DNA of 64,000 nucleotides from Actinocatenispora comari (GTDB taxonomy: Bacteria > Actinomycetota > Actinomycetes > Mycobacteriales > Micromonosporaceae), in contig NZ_BOPO01000007.1 in NCBI RefSeq assembly GCF_017312725.1, positions 63,025 to 127,024 on the forward strand, in the 5' to 3' direction. Shown in pieces: positions 8,746 through 20,588 of the stretch (position 1 is the first letter of the stretch; every line of letters begins with the position of its first letter). Both the position numbers and the translations under genes were made by a program. The notes below the pieces were generated by a model. The model was not told the DNA's origin. It saw nothing but the letters and a program-made list of their open reading frames with translations, and made no database searches.

Positions 8746-9453
8746 GTGATCGAGTCTCCTGTGGGCCGGGCGGGCCTGGACAAGCAGCCGCACGAGGTGG
8801 CCGCGATGTTCGACGGCGTCGCCGACCGGTACGACCTGACCAACACCGTGATGACCTTCGGCATGGACCGGTGGTGGCGGCAGGCGACCCGGCGGGCGTT
8901 GCGGCTCGGGCCGGGCGACAGATGCCTCGACCTGGCGGCCGGGACCGGGGTGTCGACCGTCGAGCTGTCCCGGTCGGGCGCGACGGTGGTGGCGGCGGAC
9001 TTCTCCCAGGGCATGCTGCGGACCGGCCGGCAGCGTGGCCGCTCGGTACCGATGGTGGCCGGTGACGCGATGGCGCTGCCGTTCGCCGACCACAGCTTCG
9101 ACGCGGTGACCATCTCGTACGGGCTGCGCAACGTCGCCGACATCGACGCGGCGCTGGCCGAGATGGCCCGGGTGACCCGGTCGGGCGGCCGGCTGGTGGT
9201 GGCGGAGTTCAGCCACCCCACGTTCGCTCCGTTCCGGTTGGTGTACGAGGAGTACCTGATGGCGGCGTTGCCCCGGGTCGCCCGGCGGGTCTCGTCCAAT
9301 CCGGATGCGTACGTCTATCTCGCCGAGTCGATCCGGGACTGGCCGGGGCAGGCGGAGCTCGCGCACCGGATCGGTACCGCGGGTTGGGGTCAGGTCGCGT
9401 GGCGCAATCTTCTGGACGGGATCGTGACGCTGCACCGCGCGGTCCGGCCGTGA
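8746..9453 (+). CDS. menG: Demethylmenaquinone methyltransferase (MenG/UbiE family)
   Basis: SAM-dependent C-methyltransferase for the last ring-methylation step of menaquinone. The N-terminal [20 protein letters not shown] is the actinobacterial MenG signature; the SAM motif DLAAGTGV follows, then [15 protein letters not shown] and the C-terminal [18 protein letters not shown] chose GTG 8746 (235 aa) because homology begins right after it and a GAGAG stretch sits 8 nt upstream; GTG 8737 or an earlier start at 8671 cannot be excluded. The last eight codons and stop are duplicated immediately downstream. It pairs functionally with mqnC and the MenJ-like gene. Confidence 0.9.
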   Translation: MIESPVGRAGLDKQPHEVAAMFDGVADRYDLTNTVMTFGMDRWWRQATRRALRLGPGDRCLDLAAGTGVSTVELSRSGATVVAADFSQGMLRTGRQRGRSVPMVAGDAMALPFADHSFDAVTISYGLRNVADIDAALAEMARVTRSGGRLVVAEFSHPTFAPFRLVYEEYLMAALPRVARRVSSNPDAYVYLAESIRDWPGQAELAHRIGTAGWGQVAWRNLLDGIVTLHRAVRP

Positions 9454-9501
9454 CGGACCGGATGTGACGCTGCATCGCGCGGTCCGGCCGTGACGGACCG
9501 G
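9421..9501. repeat. 40-bp tandem duplication of the menG 3' end
   Basis: 9421-9461 (last codons, stop and flank of menG) is repeated almost exactly at 9462-9501, with one substitution and one deleted base. Both copies contain the TGACGC...GGCCGTGACGGACCGG sequence. The second copy would re-encode TLHRAVRP and a stop, but it is separated from the gene by the first stop. Confidence 0.85.
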
Positions 9502-9656
9502 TGTGCGACGGTGCCGGCGCGGCCGGCGGACCGTACCCGTGTGCGGGGCGGCGTCCCGGTGATGACATGGTGAGGGGGAACCGCAGGTCGCATCGACGTG
9601 GATGCGCGGTCCGCGGTTCGTGGGGGCAGGGCGGCCGCGGGCTGCTCCGGGTCGAA

Positions 9657-9672
9657 GTTAGGTAGGCCTAAC
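9657..9672. promoter_or_regulatory. Candidate iron box (IdeR/DmdR-type)
   Basis: GTTAGGTAGGCCTAAC is a perfect 6-bp inverted repeat with a 4-nt centre. Aligned from 9658, 13 of 19 bases match the IdeR/DmdR consensus TTAGGTTAGGCTAACCTAA, mostly in the left half and right core. It lies just upstream of, and may overlap, the -35 region of the menJ-like promoter. Confidence 0.4.
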
Positions 9673-9696
9673 CGGCCGTGCTCCCGCTGTCCGTCC

Positions 9697-9702
9697 TAGA
9701 CT
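9697..9702 (+). promoter_or_regulatory. Likely -10 element of the menJ-like gene
   Basis: TAGACT fits the actinobacterial TANNNT -10. It sits between the iron-box-like site and the Rex-like operator, which would then cover roughly +6 to +24. No convincing -35 is visible. Confidence 0.4.
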
Positions 9703-9714
9703 CGGCATCGGCGC

Positions 9715-9732
9715 TCGTGAAAGTCTTCACAA
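9715..9732. promoter_or_regulatory. Rex operator (ROP site)
   Basis: TCGTGAAAGTCTTCACAA matches the Rex consensus TTGTGAA-N4-TTCACAA at 13 of 14 fixed positions. Rex is the NADH/NAD+-sensing repressor known from Streptomyces to control respiratory genes. The site lies just behind the -10 and 44 nt before the GTG of the MenJ-like gene that leads into nuoA-N. Confidence 0.75.
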
Positions 9733-9775
9733 GCGGCCCGATCGCCCCCATCGATCGTTCGTTTGAGAGGTCATC

Positions 9776-11161
9776 GTGACCGACGCCGGCAGTGCCCGCC
9801 ACGAGGCGGCACCGGCCGCGACCGCGGCCGACGCCGCTGCCGTGACCGCAACCGTCGCCGAGGAGAAGCCGCTCGGCTCCGCCGAGGAGACCGGCGGCTC
9901 CGCCGACGTGATCGTCGTCGGCGCCGGCCCGGGCGGCTCGGCCGCCGCCTACTACCTGGCGCAGCACGGGCTCGACGTGCTCCAGCTGGAGAAGAGCGAG
10001 TTCCCCCGGGAGAAGGTCTGCGGCGACGGGATGACCCCCCGTTCGGTCAAGCAGCTGATCAAGATGGGCGTCGACATCGACGCGCCGGGCTGGGTGCGCA
10101 ACCGCGGCCTGCGGGTCATCGGCGGCGGCATCAAGCTGCAGCTCGACTGGCCCGACCTGGCCAGCTACCCCGAGTTCGGGCTGACCCGGACCCGGCTCGA
10201 CTTCGACGAGATCCTGTCCGCCCGGGCGGTCGGCGCCGGCGTGCGGCTGCGTACCTCGACCACCGTCACCGGGCCGATCACCAACACCGCCGGCCGGGTC
10301 GTCGGGGTCACCGCGACCGTCGGCAAGGACAAGAAGCCGGTCGAGTTCCGCGCCCCGCTGGTGATCGCCGCGGACGGGGTGTCCGGCCGGTTCGCGCTGT
10401 CGCTGGGCATCGCGAAGCGCGACGACCGGCCGATCGGCGTCGCGGTGCGGCGCTACTACGACAGCCCGTCCCGCACCAACGACGACTACCTGGAGTCCTG
10501 GCTGGAGCTGCGGGACGGCCGGGACAGCAGCAAGGACACCCTGCTGCCCGGGTACGGGTGGATCTTCGGTCTCGGTGACGGCCGGGTCAACGTCGGCCTC
10601 GGCGTGCTCAACTCGTCGGCCAGCTTCGGCCAGGCGAACTACCGCACCATGCTGACCGACTGGCTCGCCGGCACCCCGGACGAGTGGCAGCTCAACGACG
10701 AGCAGTACGCGACCGGGCCGGTGCGCGGCGCCGCGCTGCCGATGGGGTTCAACCGGGTGCCGCACTACACCCGCGGGGTGATGCTGATCGGCGACACCGC
10801 CGGCATGGTCAACCCGTTCAACGGCGAGGGCATCGCGTACGCGATGGAGTCCGGCGAGCTGGCCGCCGACGTCGCCGCGCAGGCGCTGTCCGCGCGGTCC
10901 GGCCCGGCCCGCGAGCGGATGCTCCGGTGGTACCCGCGCGAGCTGTCCCACCGGTACGGCGGCTACTACCGGCTGGGCGGCTGGTTCGTGAAGCTGATCG
11001 GCAACCCGGACGTGATGAAGCTCTGCACCCGGCACGGCATGCCGCACCCGATGCTGATGCGGTTCGTACTCAAACTGCTGGCAAATCTCACCGACCCTCG
11101 TGGGGGTGACGCGATGGACCGGATCATCAACACGCTGACCCGCGTCGCGCCCGCGGTGTAG
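9776..11161 (+). CDS. Geranylgeranyl reductase family protein (MenJ-like)
   Basis: FAD-dependent reductase, 461 aa. After a low-complexity Ala-rich N-terminus (about 43 residues) comes the dinucleotide motif VGAGPGGSAAA (residues 48-58), then the family signature EKSEFPREKVCGDGMTPRSV and the second FAD motif GDTAGMVNPFNGEGIAYAMESGE. In mycobacteria the MenJ member of this family saturates one isoprene unit of the menaquinone tail; position between menG and nuo supports that role here (inference). GTG 9776 has GAGAGG about 7 nt upstream. Upstream sites suggest Rex and perhaps iron control, and the gap to nuoA is 135 nt, so read-through into nuo is possible. Confidence 0.85.
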   Translation: MTDAGSARHEAAPAATAADAAAVTATVAEEKPLGSAEETGGSADVIVVGAGPGGSAAAYYLAQHGLDVLQLEKSEFPREKVCGDGMTPRSVKQLIKMGVDIDAPGWVRNRGLRVIGGGIKLQLDWPDLASYPEFGLTRTRLDFDEILSARAVGAGVRLRTSTTVTGPITNTAGRVVGVTATVGKDKKPVEFRAPLVIAADGVSGRFALSLGIAKRDDRPIGVAVRRYYDSPSRTNDDYLESWLELRDGRDSSKDTLLPGYGWIFGLGDGRVNVGLGVLNSSASFGQANYRTMLTDWLAGTPDEWQLNDEQYATGPVRGAALPMGFNRVPHYTRGVMLIGDTAGMVNPFNGEGIAYAMESGELAADVAAQALSARSGPARERMLRWYPRELSHRYGGYYRLGGWFVKLIGNPDVMKLCTRHGMPHPMLMRFVLKLLANLTDPRGGDAMDRIINTLTRVAPAV

Positions 11162-11296
11162 GGCCGGATCGCGGGCCCGGCGCACCCCCGATAGCAGGGC
11201 GGACGCCGACCCGCAATAGGGTGAGTCGGTTTTGAAGAGATCGCAATAGGTGGACGTGCGCGCCCTCGCGGTGCGCCGGGAACTGGAGACAAGGCG

Positions 11297-11656
11297 ATGT
11301 CGATCGCGCCGTACGTGCCGATTGCGGGGCTGTTCGTCCTCGGCGGCCTGTTCGCGCTCTTCTCCTGCACGATCGCGCCGTTCGTCGGCCCGAAGCGTTA
11401 CAACCGGGCGAAGATGGAGGCCTACGAGTGCGGGATCGAGCCCGCTCCCGCGCCGACCGGCCGGTTCCCGGTCAAGTACTACATCACGGCGATGCTGTTC
11501 ATCGTCTTCGACATCGAAATCATCTTCCTGTACCCGTGGGCCGTGTCGTACGACATGCTCGGCTTCTTCGGCTTCGTGGAGATGGTGCTGTTCATCGTCA
11601 CGGTGTTCATCGCGTACGCCTACGTGTGGCGACGCGGTGGGCTGGACTGGGACTGA
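11297..11656 (+). CDS. nuoA: NADH-quinone oxidoreductase subunit A
   Basis: 119 aa membrane subunit of complex I with three hydrophobic helices. The family motif YECGIEP after the first helix, and the region [22 protein letters not shown] forming helix 2, are typical. ATG 11297 is preceded by GGAGA. It heads the operon nuoA-nuoN, 14 genes in canonical order; nuoB follows after 14 nt. The preceding 135-nt gap holds two direct copies of CGCAATAGG 30 bp apart but no clear promoter. Confidence 0.96.
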   Translation: MSIAPYVPIAGLFVLGGLFALFSCTIAPFVGPKRYNRAKMEAYECGIEPAPAPTGRFPVKYYITAMLFIVFDIEIIFLYPWAVSYDMLGFFGFVEMVLFIVTVFIAYAYVWRRGGLDWD

Positions 11657-11670
11657 GGGGGCGTGACGAC

Positions 11671-12354
11671 ATGGGCCTAGAAGAGAACCTGCCCGGCATC
11701 CTGCTGGTCTCGGTCGAGAAGCTGGTGAACGTCGTACGCCGGTCGTCGATGTGGCCGGCGCAGTTCGGCCTGGCCTGCTGCGCGATCGAGATGATGACCA
11801 CCGGCGCGGCCCGCTACGACACCGGCCGCTGGGGCATGGAGGTGTTCCGCGCCTCGCCGCGGCAGGCCGACCTGATGATCGTCGCCGGCCGGGTGAGCCA
11901 GAAGATGGCCCCGGTGCTGCGCCGCATCTACGACCAGATGGCCGACCCGAAATGGGTGCTGTCGATGGGCGTGTGCGCGAGCTCCGGCGGCATGTTCAAC
12001 AACTACGCCATCGTGCAGGGTGTGGACCACGTCGTACCGGTGGACATGTACCTGCCGGGCTGCCCGCCGCGGCCGGAGATGCTGCTCGACGCGATCCTCA
12101 AGCTGCACGAGAAGATCATGCACGAGCCGCTGGGCGAGAAGCGCCGGCTGGAGCTGGCGGAGAAGGCGCTGACCGAGCCGGCGCCCGCGGTGCGGCCCGG
12201 CACGATGCCGTCGAGCTACCGGTACAACAAGGCGAAGCGCCGGCAGTGGACCGCCGCCGCGGCCGAGGGCCGCGAGGAGCAGCTGCGGATCGAGAACTGG
12301 ATGCACGAGAACGACGACAAGGCGCCGGTGGCGCGCGACCGGTGGAAGGGATAG
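11671..12354 (+). CDS. nuoB: NADH-quinone oxidoreductase subunit B
   Basis: 227 aa hydrophilic subunit carrying the N2 [4Fe-4S] cluster next to the quinone site. Ligands are visible at Cys36-Cys37 ([10 protein letters not shown]), Cys102 (GVCASSGG) and Cys131 (PGCPPRPE). The C-terminal 70 residues are charged and longer than in E. coli, as is common in actinomycetes. ATG 11671 was chosen by homology; the frame is open upstream through nuoA. Confidence 0.96.
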   Translation: MGLEENLPGILLVSVEKLVNVVRRSSMWPAQFGLACCAIEMMTTGAARYDTGRWGMEVFRASPRQADLMIVAGRVSQKMAPVLRRIYDQMADPKWVLSMGVCASSGGMFNNYAIVQGVDHVVPVDMYLPGCPPRPEMLLDAILKLHEKIMHEPLGEKRRLELAEKALTEPAPAVRPGTMPSSYRYNKAKRRQWTAAAAEGREEQLRIENWMHENDDKAPVARDRWKG

Positions 12355-12356
12355 TC

Positions 12357-13241
12357 GTGGCCGACGAGAAGCTTCCGCATCCTGCGGAGGACAAGCCGTC
12401 CGCCGACGCCAAGCCCGCCGGCGAGCGGATGCCGCAGAGCACGGACGTGTCCGAGGGCCCGGCCGACGAGAAGGTCTACCCGGGCCACGCGGCGGCCGGC
12501 GAGCCGGATCCGTTGCCGGTCAAGCACCCGACCGACAGCATCGACCGGCTGCAGGCCACCGACGACCTGGACGAGATGGTCTCCGGTGGCGGCGCGCCGA
12601 CCAGCAATCCGGTGCAGCACGGCATGTTCGGCGTGATCGGCTCCGGCGACACCTCCGGGATGGGCGGGCTGGTGCGCCGCCGCCCGACCGCGGCACCGGC
12701 GGAGCGGCCGTACGGGTCCTACTTCGACGAGACGGTCGACGCGCTCGCCGCGGCGTTCCCGCAGTTCGACGCCGCGGTCGAGGCGGTCACCGTGGACCGC
12801 GACGAGCTGACCATCCACATCCGGCCCGAGTTCATCGCGCAGGTCTGCCAGACCATGCGGGACGACCCGGCCCTGCGGTACGAGTTCTGCTCCGACGTGT
12901 CCGGCACCGACTACCTGGGTGAGGCGCGGCGGCTGCACGTCACGTACCACCTGCTGTCGATGACGTTCCGGCGCCGGGTGCGGCTGGAGGTCGCGGTGAG
13001 CGTCGACGACCCGCACGTGCCGTCGGTGACGAAGGTGTACCCGACCGCCGACTGGCAGGAGCGGGAGACCTACGACATGTACGGCGTGATCTTCGACGGC
13101 CATCCCAACCTGACCCGGATCCTGATGCCGGACGACTGGGAGGGCCACCCGCAGCGCAAGGACTACCCGCTGGGCGGGGTTCCGGTGGAGTACAAGGGCG
13201 CCGAGATCCCACCGCCGGACGAGCGGAGGCAGTACAAGTGA
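12357..13241 (+). CDS. nuoC: NADH-quinone oxidoreductase subunit C
   Basis: 294 aa peripheral-arm subunit. The first 120 residues or so are a charged, Pro/Gly-rich extension (actinobacterial type). The conserved 30-kDa domain is in the C-terminal half, with [20 protein letters not shown] and the RKDYPLGG end. GTG 12357 begins two nucleotides after the nuoB stop. The stop overlaps the nuoD start (GTGA). Confidence 0.95.
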   Translation: MADEKLPHPAEDKPSADAKPAGERMPQSTDVSEGPADEKVYPGHAAAGEPDPLPVKHPTDSIDRLQATDDLDEMVSGGGAPTSNPVQHGMFGVIGSGDTSGMGGLVRRRPTAAPAERPYGSYFDETVDALAAAFPQFDAAVEAVTVDRDELTIHIRPEFIAQVCQTMRDDPALRYEFCSDVSGTDYLGEARRLHVTYHLLSMTFRRRVRLEVAVSVDDPHVPSVTKVYPTADWQERETYDMYGVIFDGHPNLTRILMPDDWEGHPQRKDYPLGGVPVEYKGAEIPPPDERRQYK

Positions 13242-14590
13242 CCGAGCATTCAACGTCGAGCCGGGCTTCGGCCAAGGACCCGTTCGCGGCGACCGCGCGG
13301 GACACCACCGAGGGCAAGGTCTACACCGTCACCGGCGGCGACTGGGACACCATCGTCGGCTCCGACGACCCGCTGCACCACGAGAAGCTGGTCATCAACA
13401 TGGGCCCGCAGCACCCGTCCACGCACGGCGTGCTGCGGCTGGTGCTGGAGATGGAGGGGGAGACGGTCACCGACGTTCGTCCGGTGATCGGCTACCTGCA
13501 CACCGGCATCGAGAAGAACATGGAGTACCGCACCTGGACGCAGGGCTCCACGTTCGTCACCCGCGCCGACTACCTGTCGCCGGTGGCCAACGAGACCGTG
13601 TACTGCCTGGCGGTCGAGAAGCTGCTCGGGGTCGAGATCACCGAGCGGGCCCGGCTGATCCGGGTGCTGATGCTGGAGCTCAACCGGATCGCCTCGCACC
13701 TGGTCTGGTTCGCCACCACCGGCATGGAGCTCGGCGCCACCACGATGATGATCATCGGGTTCCGTGAGCGCGAGATGATCCTGGAGATCTTCGAGCTGAT
13801 CACCGGGCTGCGGATGAACATGGCGTACGTGCGGCCCGGCGGCGTCGCGCAGGACGTCACCCAGGACGCGATCGACGCGATCCGCGAGTTCCTCAAGGTG
13901 ATGCCGAAGCGGCTCAAGCAGTACGAGAACCTGATGAACGGCCAGCCGGTGCTGCACGCCCGTACCAAGGGCGTCGCCTACCTGGACGTGTCGGGCTGTC
14001 TCGCGCTGGGCGTCACCGGCCCGGTGCTGCGCTCCGCCGGTCTGCCGTGGGACCTGCGCAAGACCATGCCCTACCTGGGCTACGACGAGTTCGACTTCGA
14101 GGTGCCGACCGAGACCACCTGCGACGTGTACGGGCGCTGGATGGTCCGGTGGCACGAGTGCCAGGAGTCGCTGAAGATCGTCCAGCAGGTGCTGGACCGG
14201 CTGGAGCCGGGCCCGGTGATGGTCGAGGACAAGAAGATCGCGTGGCCGGCGCAGCTCGCGATCGGTACCGACGGGATGGGCAACTCGCTGTCCCACGTCG
14301 CGAAGATCATGGGCCAGTCGATGGAGGCCCTGATCCACCACTTCAAGCTGGTCACCGAGGGCTTCCGGGTACCGGCCGGCCAGGTGTACACGTCGATCGA
14401 GTCGCCGCGCGGCGAGATCGGCTGCCACGCCGTGTCCGACGGCGGCACCCGGCCCTACCGCGTACACGTGCGCGAACCCAGCTTCGTGAACCTGCAGGCG
14501 CTGCCCGCGATCTCCGAGGGCGGCCTGCTCGCCGACGTGGTCGCCGGTGGCGCCTCTCTGGACCCGGTCATGGGTGGGGTTGATCGTTGA
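13238..14590 (+). CDS. nuoD: NADH-quinone oxidoreductase subunit D
   Basis: 450 aa, 49-kDa subunit forming the quinone pocket with Nuo[16 protein letters not shown] carries the quinone-site His; [12 protein letters not shown] and the C-terminal [16 protein letters not shown] are family hallmarks. The first 45 residues are non-conserved. GTG 13238 overlaps the nuoC stop by four bases, implying translational coupling. This is the only nuoD in the window, although a second set of other subunits occurs at 53-64 kb. Confidence 0.96.
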   Translation: MTEHSTSSRASAKDPFAATARDTTEGKVYTVTGGDWDTIVGSDDPLHHEKLVINMGPQHPSTHGVLRLVLEMEGETVTDVRPVIGYLHTGIEKNMEYRTWTQGSTFVTRADYLSPVANETVYCLAVEKLLGVEITERARLIRVLMLELNRIASHLVWFATTGMELGATTMMIIGFREREMILEIFELITGLRMNMAYVRPGGVAQDVTQDAIDAIREFLKVMPKRLKQYENLMNGQPVLHARTKGVAYLDVSGCLALGVTGPVLRSAGLPWDLRKTMPYLGYDEFDFEVPTETTCDVYGRWMVRWHECQESLKIVQQVLDRLEPGPVMVEDKKIAWPAQLAIGTDGMGNSLSHVAKIMGQSMEALIHHFKLVTEGFRVPAGQVYTSIESPRGEIGCHAVSDGGTRPYRVHVREPSFVNLQALPAISEGGLLADVVAGGASLDPVMGGVDR

Positions 14591-15291
14591 TGTCGTACGA
14601 AGAGCTGGACACCGAGGAGAACCGGGGTCGCGCGGCCGAGATCAGGGCGCGCTTCCCGGAGGGGCGGGAGCGCTCCGCGCTGCTGCCGCTGCTGCATCTG
14701 GTGCAGTCGGTGGAAGGCAAGGTGACGCCGGACGGCATCCGGTTCTGCGCCGAGCAGCTCGGCATCACCCGGGCCCAGGTCGGCGCCGTGGCCACCTTCT
14801 ACACCATGTACAAGCGTGGCCGGACCGGCAACCACCTGGTCAGCGTCTGCACCAACACGCTGTGCGGGATGATGGGCGGCGACAAGACCTACCAGGCGTT
14901 GTCGAAGCACCTCGGGGTGGGGCACGAGGAGACCACCGAGGACGGCACGATCACGCTGGAGCACGCCGAGTGCCTGGCCGCCTGCGACTACGCGCCGGTG
15001 CTGACCGTCGACTACGAGTTCTACAACAACGTCGACGAGGCCAAGGGGCTGGAGATCGTGCAGCGGCTGCAGGCCGGCGAGGTGCCGCACCCGGACCGGG
15101 GTGCGGAGCCGGCCGGGCTGGCCGGCATCGGCGAGCAGCTCGCCGGGTACGGCGACGGCCGGCCCGGTGCGGTCGCCGACAACGCGACCGGCGAGCCGAC
15201 GCTGCGCGGCATCCGGCTGGCCGCCGACAACGACATCTCGGTGCCGGGCTTCGACCCGAACACACCGATCCCCTCGAAGGAGGGTAAGTAG
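14590..15291 (+). CDS. nuoE: NADH-quinone oxidoreductase subunit E
   Basis: 233 aa thioredoxin-like [2Fe-2S] (N1a) subunit of the NADH module. Ligands are Cys87, Cys92, Cys128 and Cys132 (VCTNTLC and ECLAACDYAP). A 70-residue C-terminal tail is not conserved. ATG 14590 shares its A with the nuoD stop (TGATG). Confidence 0.95.
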   Translation: MSYEELDTEENRGRAAEIRARFPEGRERSALLPLLHLVQSVEGKVTPDGIRFCAEQLGITRAQVGAVATFYTMYKRGRTGNHLVSVCTNTLCGMMGGDKTYQALSKHLGVGHEETTEDGTITLEHAECLAACDYAPVLTVDYEFYNNVDEAKGLEIVQRLQAGEVPHPDRGAEPAGLAGIGEQLAGYGDGRPGAVADNATGEPTLRGIRLAADNDISVPGFDPNTPIPSKEGK

Positions 15292-15293
15292 GC

Positions 15294-16607
<1,314 letters not shown>

Positions 16608-16608
16608 C

Positions 16609-19203
16609 ATGACCGTCACGCAGCAGAAGGACGGCGAGATCGTCGAGACGGTCACGCTCACCATCGACGGCATCGAGACCACCGTGCCCAAGGGCACCCT
16701 GGTGATCCGGGCCGCCGAGGCGCTGGGCATCGCGATCCCGCGGTTCTGCGACCACCCGCTGCTCGACCCGGCCGGCGCCTGCCGGCAGTGCCTGGTCGAG
16801 GTGGAGGGCCAGCGCAAGCCGATGACCTCCTGCACCACCACCTGCACCGACGGCATGGTGGTGAAGACGCAGTTGACCTCTCCGGTGGCCAGGAAGGCCC
16901 AGGAGGGGATCATGGAGTTCCTGCTGATCAACCACCCGCTGGACTGCCCGATCTGCGACAAGGGCGGCGAGTGCCCGCTGCAGAACCAGGCGATGTCCAA
17001 CGGCCGGTCGGACTCCCGGTTCGTGGAGGAGAAGCGGAAGTACCCGACGCCGCTCGCGATCTCCACCCAGGTGCTGCTCGACCGGGAGCGTTGCGTGCTG
17101 TGCCAGCGCTGCACCCGGTTCTCCGAGGAGATCGCCGGCGACCCGTTCATCGACCTGATGGAGCGCGGCGCCGCCGAGCAGATCGGCGTCTTCTCCGACA
17201 CGCCGTACCTCGAGGGCGACCACGCCGCGACGAACACCTCCGGCGACCCGTTCAACTCGTACTACTCCGGCAACACCATCCAGATCTGCCCGGTCGGCGC
17301 GCTGACCGGCTCGGACTACCGGTTCCACTCCCGGCCGTTCGACCTGGTGAGCACGCCGTCGATCAACGAGCACGACGCCGGCGGCGACGCGATCCGGGTC
17401 GACCACCGGCGCGGCAGCGTGATGCGCCGGCTGTCCGGTGAGGACAGCGCGGTCAATGAGGAGTGGATCAGCGACAAGACCCGGTTCGCCTTCCGGTACG
17501 CCAACGGCAGCGACCGGCTGGTCTACCCGCGGGTCCGGGACGAGGACGGCACGCTGCGCGAGACCAGCTGGTCCGAGGCGCTGCTGGTGGCGGCCGAGGG
17601 GCTCGCCGCCGCCCGGGACAACGGCGGGGTCGGGGTGCTGACCGGCGGCCGGGTCACCGTCGAGGACGCCTACGCGTACGCGAAGTTCGCCCGGGTGGCG
17701 CTTGCCACCAACGACGTGGACTTCCGGGTGCGACCGCACTCGGCCGAGGAGACCGCGTTCCTGGCCGACTACGCGGCCGGGGTCAGCCCGAACAACGGCG
17801 GCGTGACCTACACCGACGTCGAGCAGGCGCCGGCGGTGCTGCTGGTCGGCCTGGAGGCCGAGGAGGAGGCGCCGTCGCTGTTCCTGCGGCTGCGCAAGGG
17901 AAACCGCAAGCACGGCCTGCGCCTGTTCTCGGTGCAGCCGTTCGCGAGCCCGGGCGTGACCAAGGCGAACGGCACCCTGCTGCCGGTCGTACCGGGCGGC
18001 GAGGCGGAGCTGCTGACCGCGCTGGCCGGCGACGCGATCGGGCCGTCCGCGGAGGCCGAGCAGGCCCGTTCCGCGGTGCGTACCGACGGGGCGATCATCC
18101 TGGTCGGCGAGCGGCTGGCGGCGGTGCCCGGCGGGCTGTCCGCGGCGGCGCTGCTGGCCGACACCACCGGCGCCCGGCTGGCCTGGGTGCCGCGCCGGGC
18201 CGGTGACCGCGGCGCGGTGGACGCCGGCTGCCTGCCGACGCTGCTGCCGGGCGCGCGGCCGGTCTCGGATCTGAGCGGCCGGGTCGAGCTCGCCTCGTAC
18301 TGGGGGGTCGACTCGCTGCCGTCCGCGCCGGGCCGCGACACCGCGGAGATGCTGGTCGCGGCGGCCACCGGGCAGCTGGCCGGGCTGGTCGTCGGCGGCG
18401 TCGACCCGGGCGACCTGCCCGACCCGGCCGCCGCCGAGCAGGCGATGGAGGCGGTCGGCTTCCTGGTCTCGCTGGAACTGCGGGACGGCTGGGTGCCGCA
18501 GCACGCGAACGTGGTGTTGCCGGTGGCGCCGGTCGTCGAGAAGGCCGGTTCGTTCCTGAACTGGGAGGGCCGGCTGCGGATCTTCGACACGGTGCTGTCC
18601 ACCGGCGCGATGACCGACGCCCGGGTGCTGAACTCGATCGCCGACGAGATGGGCATCGCCCTCGGCACCGGCGACCCGCGGCGGATCCGGGCCGAGCTGG
18701 CCGGGCTGCCGGCGCACGAGGTGCGGCCGACGCCGCCGAGCTACCCGGCCGCCGAGCTGCCGAAGCCCGACGCCGGGCAGGCCGTGCTGGCCAGCTGGCA
18801 CCACCTGCTCGACCTGGGCAGCCTGCAGGACAACGCGGAGTTCCTGGCCGGTACGGCCCGGCCCGCGGTGGTGCGGCTGTCCGCGGCGACCGCGGCGGAG
18901 ATCGGCGCGCAGGACGGCGCGCAGGTCACCGTCTCGACCGAGCGCGGCGCGATCACGCTGCCGCTGCGGATCAGCGCGATGCCCGACCGGGTGGTGTGGC
19001 TGCCGACGAACTCGGCCGGCAGCACCGTCCGCCGCACCCTCGGCACCGACGCGGGCGCGGTGGTGTCGATCCGTACCGACGGCGGTGCCCGGCAGGCCGG
19101 CGACGGCGCGGGGCACGGCACCGGTGACGGCGCGGGGCACAGTACCGCCGACGGCGCAGGGCACGGAGCCCGGCACGCGCAGTCCACAGAGGAGGACCAG
19201 TGA
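16609..19203 (+). CDS. nuoG: NADH-quinone oxidoreductase subunit G
   Basis: 864 aa, the largest peripheral subunit. It has an N-terminal [2Fe-2S] domain ([20 protein letters not shown]), the His/Cys cluster [17 protein letters not shown], two [4Fe-4S] motifs ([10 protein letters not shown] ... ICPVGALT), and then a molybdopterin-oxidoreductase-like region. That region is probably structural, as in other NuoG. The C-terminus ends in a 24-bp in-frame repeat (about 19098-19170) encoding [12 protein letters not shown] octapeptides. The stop overlaps the nuoH start by GTGA. Confidence 0.95.
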   Translation: MTVTQQKDGEIVETVTLTIDGIETTVPKGTLVIRAAEALGIAIPRFCDHPLLDPAGACRQCLVEVEGQRKPMTSCTTTCTDGMVVKTQLTSPVARKAQEGIMEFLLINHPLDCPICDKGGECPLQNQAMSNGRSDSRFVEEKRKYPTPLAISTQVLLDRERCVLCQRCTRFSEEIAGDPFIDLMERGAAEQIGVFSDTPYLEGDHAATNTSGDPFNSYYSGNTIQICPVGALTGSDYRFHSRPFDLVSTPSINEHDAGGDAIRVDHRRGSVMRRLSGEDSAVNEEWISDKTRFAFRYANGSDRLVYPRVRDEDGTLRETSWSEALLVAAEGLAAARDNGGVGVLTGGRVTVEDAYAYAKFARVALATNDVDFRVRPHSAEETAFLADYAAGVSPNNGGVTYTDVEQAPAVLLVGLEAEEEAPSLFLRLRKGNRKHGLRLFSVQPFASPGVTKANGTLLPVVPGGEAELLTALAGDAIGPSAEAEQARSAVRTDGAIILVGERLAAVPGGLSAAALLADTTGARLAWVPRRAGDRGAVDAGCLPTLLPGARPVSDLSGRVELASYWGVDSLPSAPGRDTAEMLVAAATGQLAGLVVGGVDPGDLPDPAAAEQAMEAVGFLVSLELRDGWVPQHANVVLPVAPVVEKAGSFLNWEGRLRIFDTVLSTGAMTDARVLNSIADEMGIALGTGDPRRIRAELAGLPAHEVRPTPPSYPAAELPKPDAGQAVLASWHHLLDLGSLQDNAEFLAGTARPAVVRLSAATAAEIGAQDGAQVTVSTERGAITLPLRISAMPDRVVWLPTNSAGSTVRRTLGTDAGAVVSIRTDGGARQAGDGAGHGTGDGAGHSTADGAGHGARHAQSTEEDQ

Positions 19204-20585
19204 ACACCTCCGGCCTCGTACGGCTGGCCGAGGCGGGGCAGCCCGCTGGGTTCGGGCACGACGTCTGGTGGATCGTCCTGATCAAGGTCGTCGCCGCGTT
19301 CGTGCTGCTGTTGCTGCTGACCCTGTTCGCGGTCGTGTTCGAGCGCAAGGTGATCGGCGCGTTCCAGGTGCGTCCCGGGCCGAACCGGAAGGCGCGCGGC
19401 TTCGGCTGGCTGCAGTCGCTGTTCGACGGGTTGAAGCTGGCGTTCAAGGAAGAGATCATTCCCGCGCTGGCCGACAAGCCGGTCTACTTCATCGCGCCGG
19501 TCATCTCCGGCGCGGTCGCGTTCATCTCGTTCGCGGTGATCCCGATCGGCGCGCAGGTCAGCCTGTTCGGGCACACGACCATGCTGCAGGTCGGCGACGT
19601 GCCGGTGGCGGTACTGGTGGTGCTCGCCGCGTCGTCGATGGCGGTGTACGGCACGGTGCTCGCCGGCTGGGCCTCCGGCACCAGCTGGCCGCTGCTCGGC
19701 GGGATGCGCGCCGCGGCGCAGATGATCTCGTACGAGGTCGCGATGGGGCTGTCGATGGTCGCGGTGTTCATGACCGCGCACTCGATGTCCACCTCGGAGA
19801 TCGTCAACGGCCAGATCAAGACCTGGTACTTCATCCCGCTGCTGCCGAGCTTCATCATCTACTTCATCTCGGCGCTCGGTGAGGGCAACCGGACCCCGTT
19901 CGACCTGCCGGAAGGCGAGTCGGAGCTGACCGGTGGCTACCTCACCGAGTACTCGTCGTTCAAGTTCGCGATGTTCTACCTGGCCGAGTACATCGCGATG
20001 GTGACGATCTCCGCGCTGTGCGTGACGCTGTTCTTCGGTGGCTGGCGCGCCCCGTGGCCGATCTCGCTGTGGGACGGCGCGAACTCCGGCTGGATCACCA
20101 TCGTCTGGTTCCTGGCCAAGACGATCATCTTCATGGGCGTACTGGTGTGGATCCGGGCGACGCTGCCCCGGGTGCGCTACGACCAGCTGATGTCGCTGGG
20201 CTGGAAGGTCCTCATGCCGGTCAACCTGGTGTGGATCCTGATCCTCGCCGGGCTGCGGCTGACCGCACGCAACTACGACCAGACCCGCTGGCTGGTGCTG
20301 GCCGGGATCGTGGTCACGTTGCTGCTGCTGGTGCTGCTCTGGCCGGAGAAGGAGAAGGACGAGAAGACCCAGGCCAAACGCAGGGTCGACACCGGCGTCG
20401 GCGGGTATCCGACCCCACCGGTCGACCTGGTCGTGCCGCCGAACCCGCACCTCAAGCGGATCGAGGCACAGCGCGAGGCGGCCACCGTCGGCGCGCCCAG
20501 CGGTACCAGCGAATCGCCCGGTGCGGCCGGCGGCAGTGGCTCGGCCGGTACGGGCTCGGCCGGTACGTCCGGCAAGGAGGAATGA
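19200..20585 (+). CDS. nuoH: NADH-quinone oxidoreductase subunit H
   Basis: 461 aa membrane subunit at the junction of the two arms, with about eight or nine helices. Recognisable are [16 protein letters not shown], the [20 protein letters not shown] loop facing the quinone channel, and [14 protein letters not shown]. The C-terminal extension of about 100 residues is Gly/Ser-rich and hydrophilic. GTG 19200 is coupled to nuoG. Confidence 0.95.
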   Translation: MNTSGLVRLAEAGQPAGFGHDVWWIVLIKVVAAFVLLLLLTLFAVVFERKVIGAFQVRPGPNRKARGFGWLQSLFDGLKLAFKEEIIPALADKPVYFIAPVISGAVAFISFAVIPIGAQVSLFGHTTMLQVGDVPVAVLVVLAASSMAVYGTVLAGWASGTSWPLLGGMRAAAQMISYEVAMGLSMVAVFMTAHSMSTSEIVNGQIKTWYFIPLLPSFIIYFISALGEGNRTPFDLPEGESELTGGYLTEYSSFKFAMFYLAEYIAMVTISALCVTLFFGGWRAPWPISLWDGANSGWITIVWFLAKTIIFMGVLVWIRATLPRVRYDQLMSLGWKVLMPVNLVWILILAGLRLTARNYDQTRWLVLAGIVVTLLLLVLLWPEKEKDEKTQAKRRVDTGVGGYPTPPVDLVVPPNPHLKRIEAQREAATVGAPSGTSESPGAAGGSGSAGTGSAGTSGKEE

Positions 20586-20588
20586 GTC

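Noticed and set aside
9455..9656. A small gene between menG and the menJ promoter
   Set aside because: Only the menG duplication and GC-rich filler; frames overlap the repeat and lack initiation signals.
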